A stretch of DNA of 64,000 bases, from positions 620,001 to 684,000 of the forward strand of contig NZ_JAVIWI010000001.1 of NCBI RefSeq assembly GCF_034314085.1, written 5' to 3'. The DNA comes from Undibacterium sp. 5I1. Lineage in GTDB: Bacteria > Pseudomonadota > Gammaproteobacteria > Burkholderiales > Burkholderiaceae_D. The position numbers were made by a program, and so were the translations under genes. The first letter of the stretch is position 1; every line of letters begins with the position of its first letter. Of the stretch, positions 28,267-39,061 are shown piece after piece. The notes under the pieces were generated by a model. That model was given only the letters and a program-made list of their open reading frames with translations. It made no database searches and was not told where the DNA came from.

Positions 28267-28324
28267 TCTTGATCGCTTAAGTTCGGCTGCGCTTGTGAGC
28301 TAAGCCAAGTAAAGTTGATTACCA

Positions 28325-28358
28325 ATTATAAAGGGCGCATTAAGCGCCCTTTATAATT
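28325..28358. terminator. bidirectional intrinsic terminator
   Basis: ATTATAAAGGGCGC and GCGCCCTTTATAAT form a 14-bp stem with a short loop, between cheV and the convergent gene at 28392. It has A/T runs suitable for both directions. Confidence 0.85.
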
Positions 28359-28391
28359 GAACGGTCGTTGTAAATTTAAATCAATTTTTAT

Positions 28392-28796
28392 TCAACGATC
28401 TGCTGGCGCTTGTGCCGGCACTCGTTGCCAACCAGCCGGGCAACTCTTAATCGACGGATAAAAACCGTCGGGATTATGGCAGTAGTACCAATCACCAGAG
28501 CTTTGTTGCGGTGTCCCAGGTGTTACGTAGTTATTGGGCGGATTATTGCTATTTGATTGCTCAATATAGACCGTGGTCGGAGGGGCAACTACTACATCTG
28601 GATAATAGCGGTAGGTATTTGGGTAATAATATGGTCCCCCATAATAATATGAACTGGCAAACACGGGGAATGGGTTGACATAAATACCCAAACCAAAACG
28701 TGGCCCATGATAAAACGGACGTGCCAGAGCTACACTGCTGCTAGTGATAGCAAGGATTACCAACATAGAAACAAAAGGTTTAATTAACTTCATCAC
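28392..28796 (-). CDS. hypothetical exported Pro/Tyr-rich protein
   Basis: 134 residues. A signal peptide covers about residues 1-25 (MMKLIKPFVSMLVILAITSS, then VALA). The middle is rich in Tyr, Pro and Gly (SSYYYGGPYYYPNTYRYYPD). The end carries a module common in exported betaproteobacterial proteins: WYYCHNPDGFYPSIKSCPAG then WQRVP, with two cysteines. Probably a cell-surface or periplasmic protein; function unknown. The 240-bp gap on its right shows nothing. Confidence 0.7.
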   Translation of the reverse strand: MMKLIKPFVSMLVILAITSSSVALARPFYHGPRFGLGIYVNPFPVFASSYYYGGPYYYPNTYRYYPDVVVAPPTTVYIEQSNSNNPPNNYVTPGTPQQSSGDWYYCHNPDGFYPSIKSCPAGWQRVPAQAPADR

Positions 28797-29036
28797 ACAC
28801 CTCGCAAAAAATACAATGACATCATACGCAATTAGTTTAGGATGAAAATCATAATAATACTTAATGAATTACAGCCTGTTACTCGTTTATTATCTTTATT
28901 TAAACTACGTTACATGGAAGGTTATAACCATAATTTTTCATTAAAAATATCGTTTATTTGACCGGATGAGTATGAAAAAGTTTAACTAATGCAGTAGAAA
29001 TAGCATTTTAATTAAGATAGAAGAGCGGAGAGAGAA

Positions 29037-29261
29037 ATGACTTACGAAGAATATTTAGATGAAGTAACCACGTTGTTGACTGAAATGTATGACCTCACAG
29101 ACGAGGCGGCGATTAGGTATGTGATGCGCGCGCAAGCAGCGAGTTTTTTTAGTTTGCATGACGATTATCCAGAAATGCGCAATCAACAGCGTGCGATTCA
29201 TGATGCTAAATTAGTGTTTGAGCAAAGAAACAAATCACGTCCAGAAATTTATCGAAAATAA
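29037..29261 (+). CDS. small hypothetical protein
   Basis: 74 residues, charged and mostly helical (TYEEYLDEVTTLLTEMYDLT, AAIRYVMRAQAASFF). A good GGAGAGAGAA site precedes the ATG. There is no signal or membrane segment and no recognised family. Its start and composition support a real gene. Confidence 0.6.
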   Translation: MTYEEYLDEVTTLLTEMYDLTDEAAIRYVMRAQAASFFSLHDDYPEMRNQQRAIHDAKLVFEQRNKSRPEIYRK

Positions 29262-30582
29262 TTTCGTTTTTAGGGCACTAAATTTTGCTCTCATAGTCAA
29301 TAACAACATTTTGATTTAGTTTTTACAGTTTAAAGAGAAAATCATCCTTTTTATGGAAGAGCGCCAGCGCTGTCTCTTAAGGGATTTTTTTGATTTTGTC
29401 CGACGCTGATTTAATTTACTTGAAAGCTGCCATGCCAAGTTTGAAGTCCTTGTTCTTTATTTTCCTTCTCTTTGTCTTTGCTTTTACAAATATTGCTACT
29501 GCGGATAGTCTCAATACAAAAGAGTTGAACAAAGCCGACGCTGCTGAAGCAAGTAAGCCCAATACCCGTGAAAACTACACCAAGTATGAATATCGCATTC
29601 CCATGCGTGACGGCGTTAAATTATTTACCGTGGTGTATGTACCCAAAGACGCCAGCAAAACCTATCCGTTTCTAATGGTACGCACGCCATACAGTGCAGG
29701 CATTCATCAGCAGGACCAATTGCATTATGGGGTAGATTTTTATCCTTCGTCTTTAGGCCCATCTAAAGAATTTGATGCCAGCGGTTACATTTTCGTCAAT
29801 CAAGATGTGCGCGGTCGCTATATGTCTGAAGGCAAATGGCAAGAAATGACGCCGCATCAAAAAACTGCACGTTTAGGAGGTGAGGGTGTTGAGAGTCAGG
29901 ACATGCATGACACTGTTGAATGGTTGCTCAAAAATGTATCCGGCAATAACGGCAAAGTCGGCATCTGGGGAATTTCTTATCCTGGATTTTATACATCGGC
30001 CAGTATCATCGACTCCCATCCCGCGATCAAAGCCGCATCTCCGCAAGCACCAGTGACTGACTTGTATATGGGCGATGATTCTTATCATGGCGGTGCTTTC
30101 ATGTTGTCGGCTAATTTCGGTTTTTATGCCAGTTTTACCGAGCAAGCTAACCCGACTAACCAACCTAAGCGTTGGGATGAGTTTGATTTTGGAACTGAAG
30201 ATGGTTACGAATACTTTTTATCGCACTTGACGCTGAAAAAAATCACAGGACAACTTACGGAAAAACAGCGTGAATTATTGATGCCAACAATTAACCATAC
30301 AAGTTATGATGAGTTTTGGCAGTCAAGAAATATTGCGACGCATCTTAAAAATATCCACGCTGCAGTTCTGACCGTTGGTGGTTGGTACGACGCAGAAGAT
30401 CCGCAAGGACCATTAACAACCTATCGCAGTATTAAGAAAAACAATTCCGGTATTTATAACGGACTAGTGATGGGACCTTGGGCACATGGAGGATGGGGGC
30501 GCTCCGATGGTCAGTCGCTAGGCTACGCCAATTTTGATGCAAAGACAGGGGACTATTATCGTAAAAATATTGTTTTTCCTTT

Positions 30583-32026
30583 GAGCTTCTTGCAAAATAC
30601 CCAAACCAGTAAAGTCGAGCATGGGTGTGGCCACTGTTGCGATTGGTTTTCTTGTTTGAAGCGGCACATGTGACATGAATTTGTGCCGGATTATCGTTTT
30701 ATGGCGTGTCAATCCCTATGTGACCATCACTGCCCCTATGAACGTTGGGAAACGTTGTTTTTTTCGACTCTTTAAAAGCAAAGCTGTTACGTAAATAAAC
30801 GCATCAACTGATCTGCGGTCAATACCAATAAACCAAACATCAAATGCGACATCACTTTTTCGCTACCACGCACCCGTACTGTCGTGCCACCAAATTCGTC
30901 TTTCAGCCTGCCATTGGTACGTTCAGCTTGCGTGCGTTCTTTATAACGCTGTTGTTCATGCGGGGCGAACGGTTTCTTCTCCCCGCCGCGTGCGTTGTGA
31001 TCAATTAATGGCACGTGGCCAAGACTTTTGCTGTGTGCCCTTAACTCTTCACTGCAATACGCTGCATCCATCAAATCGTACAAATTCGTTACTCGTGCGG
31101 CCGTCATCGTTGCTAACGGCACCGCCGTTTGACTATCGTGCACCGAGGCGCTGGTCAATAGCGCACTGATGGCAACGCCGCAGTCAGCGGTGTCGATATG
31201 CAGCTTGTAGCCGTTCCAACTCACTTTATAACCTTGCGCATTGCATTTAGTGCCGCGGTCACACTCTTTGGGTAAAGCATTGACGATGCTCGGTAAAGTT
31301 TGCGTCAACTGCCAGCCTATCTTGGTCACTTTCTCTTCCTTTGGCGGCCTTATCTCGCCTTTCTTTGGCCGTCCACGGCGCTGCTTTTGGGCCTTTTCTA
31401 CGGAAACAACTTTCATGTGTTTCTTCGGCTTCTCGCGCGCCGCAATCGCCGTGCCGTCACGGCTGATGTGTCCAATGAGGCTGTCGCCTAAATAACTCTT
31501 GATCAGCGCTTCGTGCACTTTCTCCGCTAATTTGGCTTGGGCAAATTCGCCAAAGGCGCGCGAAAAAGTGGCTTCATTCGGAACTTCTTTCCACATCTCA
31601 AAGCCGCACAGCCGTTTTAAACTGCGATCCATCGTCAATCGTTCTATTAAGGCCGCTGTTGTATTGAGCCCCAACACAGCTTTGGCGATGAAGGCGCTGG
31701 CCAATGCACCACGGTCATGCGGTTTGCGTCCTATCCCTTGCCATTGGTCCGACACAAATTCTTCGATGCGCACCCAGTCTAGTACATGAATCAATTTTTC
31801 CAGCTTCGGCGTCAGTGACCCGCATTGCTGTTTTATCTCCGGTAGCAAATCGTGTTGCAGTAAATTCCAGCGTTGCATTATCAGCAGGCGTTGTGTAGGA
31901 TTCATAGCGGAGCGCAGATGGTTGTTTAGTCACTTTCATCTTGCCAGAAATGGCCGCTCCTTTCTCATCTATTTTGCGCTTCTCGCAATAAAATTACTCT
32001 CCGGTGTTTCGTTTTGCAAGAACCTC
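30583..32026 (-). mobile_element. IS5-like insertion sequence, complete copy 3 (1444 bp)
   Basis: Same length and ends as the copy at 17723, and the sequences appear identical throughout. It interrupts the CocE-type hydrolase in antisense. The identity of the copies and the otherwise intact host gene point to recent movement. Confidence 0.95.
30787..31905 (-). CDS. IS5-like DDE transposase
   Basis: 372 residues, identical in protein sequence to the product at 17927; see that entry for domains. It lies antisense within the interrupted hydrolase gene. Confidence 0.93.
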   Translation of the reverse strand: MNPTQRLLIMQRWNLLQHDLLPEIKQQCGSLTPKLEKLIHVLDWVRIEEFVSDQWQGIGRKPHDRGALASAFIAKAVLGLNTTAALIERLTMDRSLKRLCGFEMWKEVPNEATFSRAFGEFAQAKLAEKVHEALIKSYLGDSLIGHISRDGTAIAAREKPKKHMKVVSVEKAQKQRRGRPKKGEIRPPKEEKVTKIGWQLTQTLPSIVNALPKECDRGTKCNAQGYKVSWNGYKLHIDTADCGVAISALLTSASVHDSQTAVPLATMTAARVTNLYDLMDAAYCSEELRAHSKSLGHVPLIDHNARGGEKKPFAPHEQQRYKERTQAERTNGRLKDEFGGTTVRVRGSEKVMSHLMFGLLVLTADQLMRLFT

Positions 32027-33041
32027 ATTTCTTTGAACAATATCTCAAAGGAGTGACTGGTAAAGTAATGCCAGAAGCTCAGATGTTTGAAACTGGTACC
32101 AATGTATGGCGCAGTTACTCATCGTGGCCACCGCAACAAGCGATCACGAAGACATTGTATTTTGGTGCCGGCGGTACTTTGAGTTGGACGCAGCCTTCAG
32201 CCAATATTAATGCATTTGACGAGTACGTCAGCGATCCAAAAAAGCCGGTCCCGTTTGTTGGTTACACGGCACTTGGAGTACCAAAAGAATATCCGACGTC
32301 CGATCAGCGTTTTGCGTCCACCAGATCAGATGTATTAGTTTACAAGAGCGAGCCGCTGGAGGACGACATCACGATCGTCGGGCCAATTTCGCCAAAACTA
32401 TTTGTCTCTACTACGGGTACCGATGCCGATTGGGTAGTTAAACTTATTGACGTTTACCCTAGTGATTATCCTGCCCCAGTTGACGCGAAAGTTAGGCTTA
32501 ATGATGTACCTCCGCCATCGATGACGATGGGCGGTTATCAGCAATTGGTGCGTGGCGAACCTTTGCGCGGCAAGTTCCGCAATAGCTTCGAGGCGCCGCA
32601 ACCGTTTGTCCCTGGTCAGGTTGAAAGCGTGAATTATTCTATGCCTGACATTAACCATACGTTCCGTCGCGGTCACCGCATTATGGTACAGGTGCAAAGC
32701 TCCTGGTTTCCGCTGATCGATTTGAATCCGCAAAAGTTTATGCAGATTCCAGATGCAAAGTCTGAGGATTTCCAAAAGGCGACTCAGCGTGTGTACCACG
32801 CGCCGGGACAGTACTCGGGTATCGCGGTTCAGGTATTGCCAGCATTAAAATAGACCCTGCCGGGTGATTTCAATATGAGTGTTGTAGTAAAAAATGTGGC
32901 GAAAAGGAGTAACAGCGCTTAACCATATTGCCCTTTAGTTTTACTTATTTTGTTTGACTTACTTCGTTTTACTTGCTTAGACAAGTCGTTTGACTCATTG
33001 ACCTGGGTCAAGCTTCCATTAATTTTTATGAGACACAATCA

Positions 33042-35105
33042 ATGAAAAAAACAATGACACTGCGTCGTAGCGTACTGGCAATTTTGCTGTGCTTCTCATC
33101 AGCAGCAACCATACATGCGCAATCCAATAGTAATAATCTGGTGCTAGAGGCGCAAACGATGGACCTTAAATCGGATCCATGTACTGACTTCTTTGAGTAT
33201 GCCAATGGTACTTGGCTCAAGACAAATACTATTCCCGCTGATCGTGCGCGCTATACCGCATATGACGAAGTGACCGAGAGAAATCTGCTGGCCCTAAAGG
33301 GAATTGCCGAATCTGCATCGGCTAAATTAGCGGACCAAAGCAATAGTGCCGTAGTCAATCTGATTGGTGCTTATTATCATAGCGGTATAGATGAAGCGCG
33401 CATCGAAGCGGATGGCGCTAAGTCATTGGCGGCAGATTTGGCTCAGATTGACTCTATTACTGATCGTGCTCAACTGTTAGCAGTAATCGCACATCAACAT
33501 CAAATTGGTGTCGGATCACTATTCAATTTCTATATTGATCAAGATGCTAAAAACACTACGCGGTATATCCCTCAAATCGTTCAAGGCGGCTTGGGTTTGC
33601 CAGATCGTGATTATTACCTCAAAACCGACGCAAAAACCTTGGATATCCGTCAAAAATATCAGTCCTATATTGCGACGATGTTTGGATTGTTAGGTGATGT
33701 ACCAGAACTCGCCAAACAAAACGCTGCAGCAGTTATCGCATTAGAAACACGACTTGCTAAAGCCTCTATGAGCAAGGTCGATTTACGCGATCCAAAAGCT
33801 TCTTATCATTTGATGGACGTTAATGGCTTAAGCAAGTTAAGCAAACTTGATGGAAGTGCTAAATGGGCTAATTATTTCAAAGATATTGGCTTGGTTGACC
33901 CCGCACAATTTAATGTTGGTCAGCCTCAGTTTATTGCCGAGGCCGGCCGCATGTTGAACACTTTGCCGCTCCCGCAATGGAAAACCTATCTACGCTGGCA
34001 ATTAGCAAATGCAAACGCCAAAGATTTATCTTCCGCTTTTGTAAATGCAAACTTTGACTTCTATGGACGTACTTTAGCTGGCACCAAAGAATTACAGCCG
34101 CGCTGGAAGCGAGTTTTGCATAACCTCGATAGCAATGTTGGTGAGGCATTGGGAGAACTTTATGTGGCACAATTTTTTGGTCCCGAAGCCAAAGCCGGCG
34201 TGTTGGAGATGGTCGATAACATCAAATTGGCAATGCGTGACAGCCTGGCTAAAGCAGACTGGATGGCTGCCAGCACCAAGCAACAGGCATATCGCAAATT
34301 AGATACGATCGTTGTTAAGATTGGCTATCCGGACAAATGGCGTGATTACAGTCAACTCAAAGTCGATCCTAATTCTTATGCAGGTAATAATATGCGTGCA
34401 GCCGAGTTTGAATTTAAACGTAATCTCGCTAAGTTTGGCAAACCGATTGACCGAAACGAATGGGGCATGACACCGCAAACGGTCAACGCTTATTACAATC
34501 CGACGATGAACGAAATGGTCTTCCCTGCAGGTATTTTGCAACCACCGCTTTATCACATTAAAGCTGACCTTGCTGCAAATTACGGCAACACAGGTGCCAC
34601 GATTGGTCACGAACTAACGCACGCATTTGATGATGAAGGTCGTCAGTTTGATGCCGATGGTAATCTTAAAAGCTGGTGGACTACATCGGATGAAAAAGCC
34701 TTCTTAAAGCGAGTTGCCGGGATAGAAAAGCAATTTGATGAATTTAATCCTATCGAAAAATTGCATATCAATGGCAAATTGACTGCGGGTGAAAATATTG
34801 CCGATCTTGGCGGCGATAAAATTGCTTTGCAAGCCTTGCGTGCTGCATTGAAAAACACGCCACAAGCGCCAGAGATTGATGGTTTAACGCCAGAGCAACG
34901 TTACTTTATTGCGAATGCACAGAGCTTCCGCGGCAAGATGCGTGACGAGAGTTTGCGTCTGCAATTGGCAACTAATCCACACGCACCTGAAAAATATCGA
35001 GTGATCGGTCCTATCGCCAATATGCCTGAATTTGCCGAGGCATTTAGTTGTCCTGCAAATCGTTCTCCACTTCGCCCTGAGGGAAAGCGTGTGACTATTT
35101 GGTAA
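33042..35105 (+). CDS. M13-family zinc metallopeptidase (PepO/neprilysin type)
   Basis: 687 residues with a signal peptide (about 1-26, ending IHAQ). Zinc motif HELTH is at about residues 523-527 in GATIGHELTHAFDDEGRQFD, the third ligand Glu in GENIADLGGDKIAL (about 583), and the C-terminal half carries FLANAQSF-like and CPANRSPLRP motifs of the family. It acts outside the cytoplasm on oligopeptides. The start has a basic n-region. It follows the CocE-type gene by 188 bp; the gap shows only AT-rich repeated short words. Confidence 0.93.
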   Translation: MKKTMTLRRSVLAILLCFSSAATIHAQSNSNNLVLEAQTMDLKSDPCTDFFEYANGTWLKTNTIPADRARYTAYDEVTERNLLALKGIAESASAKLADQSNSAVVNLIGAYYHSGIDEARIEADGAKSLAADLAQIDSITDRAQLLAVIAHQHQIGVGSLFNFYIDQDAKNTTRYIPQIVQGGLGLPDRDYYLKTDAKTLDIRQKYQSYIATMFGLLGDVPELAKQNAAAVIALETRLAKASMSKVDLRDPKASYHLMDVNGLSKLSKLDGSAKWANYFKDIGLVDPAQFNVGQPQFIAEAGRMLNTLPLPQWKTYLRWQLANANAKDLSSAFVNANFDFYGRTLAGTKELQPRWKRVLHNLDSNVGEALGELYVAQFFGPEAKAGVLEMVDNIKLAMRDSLAKADWMAASTKQQAYRKLDTIVVKIGYPDKWRDYSQLKVDPNSYAGNNMRAAEFEFKRNLAKFGKPIDRNEWGMTPQTVNAYYNPTMNEMVFPAGILQPPLYHIKADLAANYGNTGATIGHELTHAFDDEGRQFDADGNLKSWWTTSDEKAFLKRVAGIEKQFDEFNPIEKLHINGKLTAGENIADLGGDKIALQALRAALKNTPQAPEIDGLTPEQRYFIANAQSFRGKMRDESLRLQLATNPHAPEKYRVIGPIANMPEFAEAFSCPANRSPLRPEGKRVTIW

Positions 35106-35150
35106 GTCCTAACGGTGTGATCAGGCCGAATCCAGACTAAAGGTGCCTGA

Positions 35151-35417
35151 TTACACTTTTTCCATTTCTTCTGCATCTAGCGCAATGACGTGAGTTTGTA
35201 ACATACCAGTTTCGTCATGCCATTCACGTACTACACAGGCTTGGCCAAAATCATCGAGGTCAACGATTTTAAAAAAATTGCCGATCATTGATTCAAATAA
35301 AATTCTTTCATCAGCAGGGAAGCTTTTAATGAATTGCTTGTCCAGACTAACAATACGAACAATGTCTCCCACTGTAACTATTTGATTTTTACAGTCGAGT
35401 ATTTTGGGGCTAGTCAT
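35151..35417 (-). CDS. small hypothetical protein
   Basis: 88 residues, acidic, no signal or membrane segment (NQIVTVGDIVRIVSLDKQFI, DLDDFGQACVVREWHDETG). The pattern suggests a small beta-barrel of SH3-like kind, but no family is recognised. It is convergent with the M13 peptidase. The following gap to 35676 shows nothing else. Confidence 0.6.
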   Translation of the reverse strand: MTSPKILDCKNQIVTVGDIVRIVSLDKQFIKSFPADERILFESMIGNFFKIVDLDDFGQACVVREWHDETGMLQTHVIALDAEEMEKV

Positions 35418-35676
35418 ATAAAATCCTCAATTTTGATAATAGTTGCATTATCCCATAGCTTATCGCTCGTACCGCATGCAGTGCCACTGGATATCTTAAT
35501 CAAAAGAAATTTTGTTGCTCGCCTATTCTTTTATTTTCTTGCCTTTATTGAATGACTATTTTGGTTTGCTTGTAGCAAATTGTATTTGGATAGCTATGAC
35601 ACGCTTGAGATAGCGAGGCTTACAGTACAATCAAAGTATTCTCTATTTTCTCTCCACGCACTCCGCGTATTCCAAT

Positions 35677-36669
35677 ATGAAGCGTCCCCGTTTTTTGCCC
35701 GATAACATGACCTTGCTGATATTGGCAGTCGTGCTGACGGCGAGTATCTTTCCTTGCACTGGCAATGTGGCAGTTGGTTTTGATTATGTAACGACGTTCA
35801 TGATTGGCCTGCTATTTTTTATGCATGGCGCAAAACTTTCTCGTCAGGCGGTGATTGCTGGTGCAGGTCACTGGCGTTTACATCTAACAGTATTGTTATT
35901 TACTTTTGCAGTTTTCCCGATTCTTGGTTTGCTGTTGAAACCTGTACTGCTGTGGATGATTACACCTGAGCTGTATCTTGGTATTTTATTTTTATGCGTG
36001 TTGCCCTCAACCGTACAATCGTCGATCGCTTTTACCTCGGTCGCGCGTGGTAATGTACCCGCAGCGGTTTGTAGCGCATCTGCCTCCAATTTGCTCGGCA
36101 TTTTTCTCACACCTTTATTAGTCAGCCTGATCGTTGTATCGAATGGCGCTAATCATTCTTCATTTGATGCAGTATTAAAGATTGTGTACCAATTGCTGCT
36201 ACCGTTTGTGGCTGGCCAATTAGTGCGACCTTTGATCGCGCCCTGGATAGAGAGAAATAAAGATGTTCTGAAGATGGTCGATCAAAGCTCTATTCTGTTA
36301 GTCGTTTATGTCGCTTTTAGCGAGGCTGTTGTACAAGGTTTGTGGAAGCAAGTGCCGCTGGTGATGTTGGCCAGTCTGCTGATCATTAGCGGTGTGATGC
36401 TGGCGATTATCATCTTCTTGACGTCTTATGCCAGCCGTCAGTTCGGTTTTAGTAAAGAGGATGAAATTACTGTGGTTTTTTGTGGTTCCAAAAAGAGTCT
36501 GGCCAGTGGCGTACCAATGGCAAAAGTTTTATTCGCCAGCCACACGGTAGGCATGGTGCTGCTACCGCTGATGTTGTTCCATCAATTGCAGCTAATGGTC
36601 TGCGCCGTGTTAGCGCAACGGTATGCTCGTCGAAATGAAATAGCTGGACTAGGGTCTGTTGACACTTAA
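35677..36669 (+). CDS. bile acid:sodium symporter (BASS) family transporter
   Basis: 330 residues with about ten transmembrane helices. It fits the YfeH/SBF-like group: [20 protein letters not shown] near the start, [18 protein letters not shown] in the first conserved crossover, and [19 protein letters not shown] in the second. These proteins import organic anions with sodium. The substrate cannot be read. hyi begins 35 bp downstream, so an operon with uptake of a carbon source handled by Hyi is plausible. Confidence 0.88.
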   Translation: MKRPRFLPDNMTLLILAVVLTASIFPCTGNVAVGFDYVTTFMIGLLFFMHGAKLSRQAVIAGAGHWRLHLTVLLFTFAVFPILGLLLKPVLLWMITPELYLGILFLCVLPSTVQSSIAFTSVARGNVPAAVCSASASNLLGIFLTPLLVSLIVVSNGANHSSFDAVLKIVYQLLLPFVAGQLVRPLIAPWIERNKDVLKMVDQSSILLVVYVAFSEAVVQGLWKQVPLVMLASLLIISGVMLAIIIFLTSYASRQFGFSKEDEITVVFCGSKKSLASGVPMAKVLFASHTVGMVLLPLMLFHQLQLMVCAVLAQRYARRNEIAGLGSVDT

Positions 36670-36704
36670 AACCGAAAAATAGAAATAATTACGAAGGAGT
36701 CGCG

Positions 36705-37505
36705 ATGCCCCGTTTTGCCGCTAACCTCAGCATGATGTATACCGAACACGCCTTTATTGACCGCTTTGCTGCTGCCGCTAAAGATGGATTTAAAGGTGTG
36801 GAATTTTTATTCCCTTACGACCATCCAGCTAGCCAATTACGTCAGAATTTAGATGAGCATGGATTGCAACAAGTTCTCTTCAATGTCTCTCCCGGGAATT
36901 GGATCGCGGGCGAGCGTGGTCTGGCGTCGTTGCCGGGCCGCGAGGATGAGTTTAAGCATGCGATTGATATTGCACTTGACTATGCCCGCGTGCTGGGTAA
37001 TCGCACATTACATGTCATGGCAGGATTAATACAGCCAGAGCAGGAAGAGCTGGACAGAGCGCGCCATCGCGCTGTGTATCTTAAAAATCTTGCCTATGCT
37101 GCGTTGCTTGCTGCCAAAGAGGGCATCACTGTAGTGATTGAACCCATCAATACACGTGATATGCCCGGTTATTTTTTGACCCATCAGCAAGAGGCACAAG
37201 AGATTTGTACTGAAATCGGCGTAGAAAACCTACAAGTGCAATTTGATATTTATCACTGCCAGATTATGGAAGGCGATGTCAGCAAAAAGCTACAGCGCGA
37301 TATGCAGCGCAAGCATGGCGGCATTGGCCATATCCAAATTGCAGGTGTGCCAGATCGGCATGAACCCGATCTGGGCGAGCTGAATTATCCGTATTTGTTT
37401 GAGCAGATCGATGCGCTGGATTATGCAGGCTGGATCGGTTGTGAATACAGACCGAGGGCAGGGACATCAGAGGGATTAAATTGGTTAAAACCTTGGCTGG
37501 CATAA
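36705..37505 (+). CDS. hyi: hydroxypyruvate isomerase (or 2-oxo-tetronate isomerase)
   Basis: A xylose-isomerase-like TIM barrel of 266 residues. It contains [40 protein letters not shown] (metal and substrate residues), [12 protein letters not shown] and [10 protein letters not shown]. It interconverts hydroxypyruvate and tartronate semialdehyde; the closely related OtnI acts on 2-oxo-tetronate and cannot be excluded. A GAAGGAG site precedes the ATG. It follows the BASS transporter. Confidence 0.9.
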   Translation: MPRFAANLSMMYTEHAFIDRFAAAAKDGFKGVEFLFPYDHPASQLRQNLDEHGLQQVLFNVSPGNWIAGERGLASLPGREDEFKHAIDIALDYARVLGNRTLHVMAGLIQPEQEELDRARHRAVYLKNLAYAALLAAKEGITVVIEPINTRDMPGYFLTHQQEAQEICTEIGVENLQVQFDIYHCQIMEGDVSKKLQRDMQRKHGGIGHIQIAGVPDRHEPDLGELNYPYLFEQIDALDYAGWIGCEYRPRAGTSEGLNWLKPWLA

Positions 37506-37549
37506 GATGTCAGACCAAATGCTGGGCTAACTCATCACAGCTAAAAAAC

Positions 37550-37633
37550 CTATACTCCCCCATTTTTTTATAAAATATGCCGTATTGTCCAAGGAGTCAT
37601 TGGACACTTAATAAATACGGGTGGGGGTATATA
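37550..37633. repeat. about 85-bp palindromic repeat, copy B
   Basis: Outer arms TATACTCCCCC and GTGGGGGTATATA, with an inner stem TGTCCAA/TTGGACA at 37586-37606. It aligns with the reverse complement of the copy at 59668, including AAATATGCC beside the inner stem. It lies between two convergent genes. Confidence 0.85.
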
Positions 37634-37769
37634 TTGGCGATATTCGGCGATTAAACCGAATATCGCGAAGTTGTTCACTAGCTTGCCCATTGAGTCGCTT
37701 ACTAAGTCGCCATTCATGTTGTGACCGGAATGACGACTTAAAATGCGCAACTAATCAAATAATTCTGAT

Positions 37770-38798
37770 TTACTCTTCGCCCACTTGCAAAATCAGTTTG
37801 CCGAAGTTTTTACCTTCAAACAGCATCATCAAAGTATCAGGGAAAGTCTCGATACCATTGACGATATCTTCCCGCGTATGGAATTTTCCTTGCGCCATCC
37901 AAGCGCCCATTTCTTTGACTGCATCACCATAACGCGCTGCATAGTCGAACACGACGATGCCTTCCATGCGCGCACGATTGACCAGCAATGACAGATAATT
38001 AGCAGGACCTTTGACGGGCGTTGTATTGTTGTATTGAGAGATCGCGCCGCAGATAATAATACGAGCTTTCATGTTGATGCGGGTCAGCACGGTATCGAGA
38101 ATCTCGCCACCAACATTATCAAAATAAATGTCAACTCCATTCGGGCAATGTTCTTTCAAGCCATCTTTGACTGAGCCATTTTTGTAATCGATGCAGGCGT
38201 CAAAACCCAATTCTTTGACAACGAAATCGCATTTATCTTTGCCGCCCGCGATGCCGACGACGCGACAACCCTTTTGTTTCGCAACTTGACCGACAGTCTG
38301 GCCAACCGCGCCTGCTGCGCCGGAGACCACCACGGTTTCTCCCGCTTTTGGCATGCCGACATCTAGCAATCCGAAGTAAGCGGTCATGCCAGGCATGCCC
38401 AATGCGTTCATGTATTTTGGCAATGGTGCCAGCTTAGGATCGACTTTATAAAAGCCAGCGACTTTATCGTCAGCGGCACCAACCCAGTATGTTTGTACAC
38501 CAATACCGCCAGAGACATAATCACCGATCGCAAAGCGGGGCGATTTGGAGGCAATTACTTTACCAATACCACCGGCGCGCATGACTTCGTTAATCGCTAC
38601 CGGACGGATGTAGGATTTGCCTTCGTTCATCCAGCCGCGCATGGCGGGGTCTAGCGACAGATAAATCGCTTGTACGACGATTTCGCCATCGACGATTTCG
38701 CGGACGGCTTCCGTCGTAAAAGACCAGTCACTGTGTTTTGGGTTGCCGACCGGACGGGCGGCGAGACGATATTGTTGATTGCTGAGTGTGTTTGTCAT
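37770..38798 (-). CDS. NADP-dependent oxidoreductase, zinc-free MDR (leukotriene B4 reductase-like)
   Basis: 342 residues. It has the MDR fold without zinc ligands, the nucleotide motif VSGAAGAVGQTVGQVAKQKG (AxxGxxG), YLSLDPAMRGWMNEGKSYI and YFDNVGGEILD, typical of the CurA/alkenal reductase group. It probably reduces enone-type double bonds with NADPH. It stands alone and is convergent with hyi. Confidence 0.92.
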   Translation of the reverse strand: MTNTLSNQQYRLAARPVGNPKHSDWSFTTEAVREIVDGEIVVQAIYLSLDPAMRGWMNEGKSYIRPVAINEVMRAGGIGKVIASKSPRFAIGDYVSGGIGVQTYWVGAADDKVAGFYKVDPKLAPLPKYMNALGMPGMTAYFGLLDVGMPKAGETVVVSGAAGAVGQTVGQVAKQKGCRVVGIAGGKDKCDFVVKELGFDACIDYKNGSVKDGLKEHCPNGVDIYFDNVGGEILDTVLTRINMKARIIICGAISQYNNTTPVKGPANYLSLLVNRARMEGIVVFDYAARYGDAVKEMGAWMAQGKFHTREDIVNGIETFPDTLMMLFEGKNFGKLILQVGEE

Positions 38799-39061
38799 GT
38801 TGTCTCCAGGTTTTTATTGGATGGGTTGCAAATTTAAAATGCAATGTGAAATCTAAAAAAAGCGTACTAAAGATATCGATCATTGAGATAGCAATGAATC
38901 ATCAAACTATACACGATTAATTAGAACGATCGTGCTTTTAAATTGATTTAAGACGCATCAAGTGGCATGCGACAATACGCACTCGTTTTTTTGCACTACA
39001 TCGACAGTTTTTTGCTGATTTCTTTTGATTTTTTTTGATTTCTAAAGCATTACCTTTAACT

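Larger units (their letters stand above)
29432..32853 (+). pseudogene. CocE/NonD-family hydrolase (X-Pro dipeptidyl-peptidase type) split by IS
   Basis: The coding parts are 29432-30582 and about 32027-32853. Removing the IS gives one protein of about 660 residues with a signal peptide (MPSLKSLFFIFLLFVFAFTN). The alpha/beta-hydrolase core has the nucleophile Ser in GKVGIWGISYPGFY, YDAEDPQGP and the His of GPWAHGGW, followed after the IS by the C-terminal jelly-roll domain (SDVLVYKSEPLEDDITIVGP). Excision with a 3-bp TTT duplication restores the frame across KNIVFP-FFEQYLKG. The family includes glutaryl-7-ACA acylases and cocaine esterase. The second half has its own ATG (32068 or the frame from 32014) but no catalytic serine. 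Confidence 0.9.

Noticed and set aside
32930..33000. Short repeated TTTGACTTACTT-like words before the M13 peptidase
   Set aside because: Considered as an operator or CRISPR-like array, but the repeats are irregular, have no spacers and no conserved unit.
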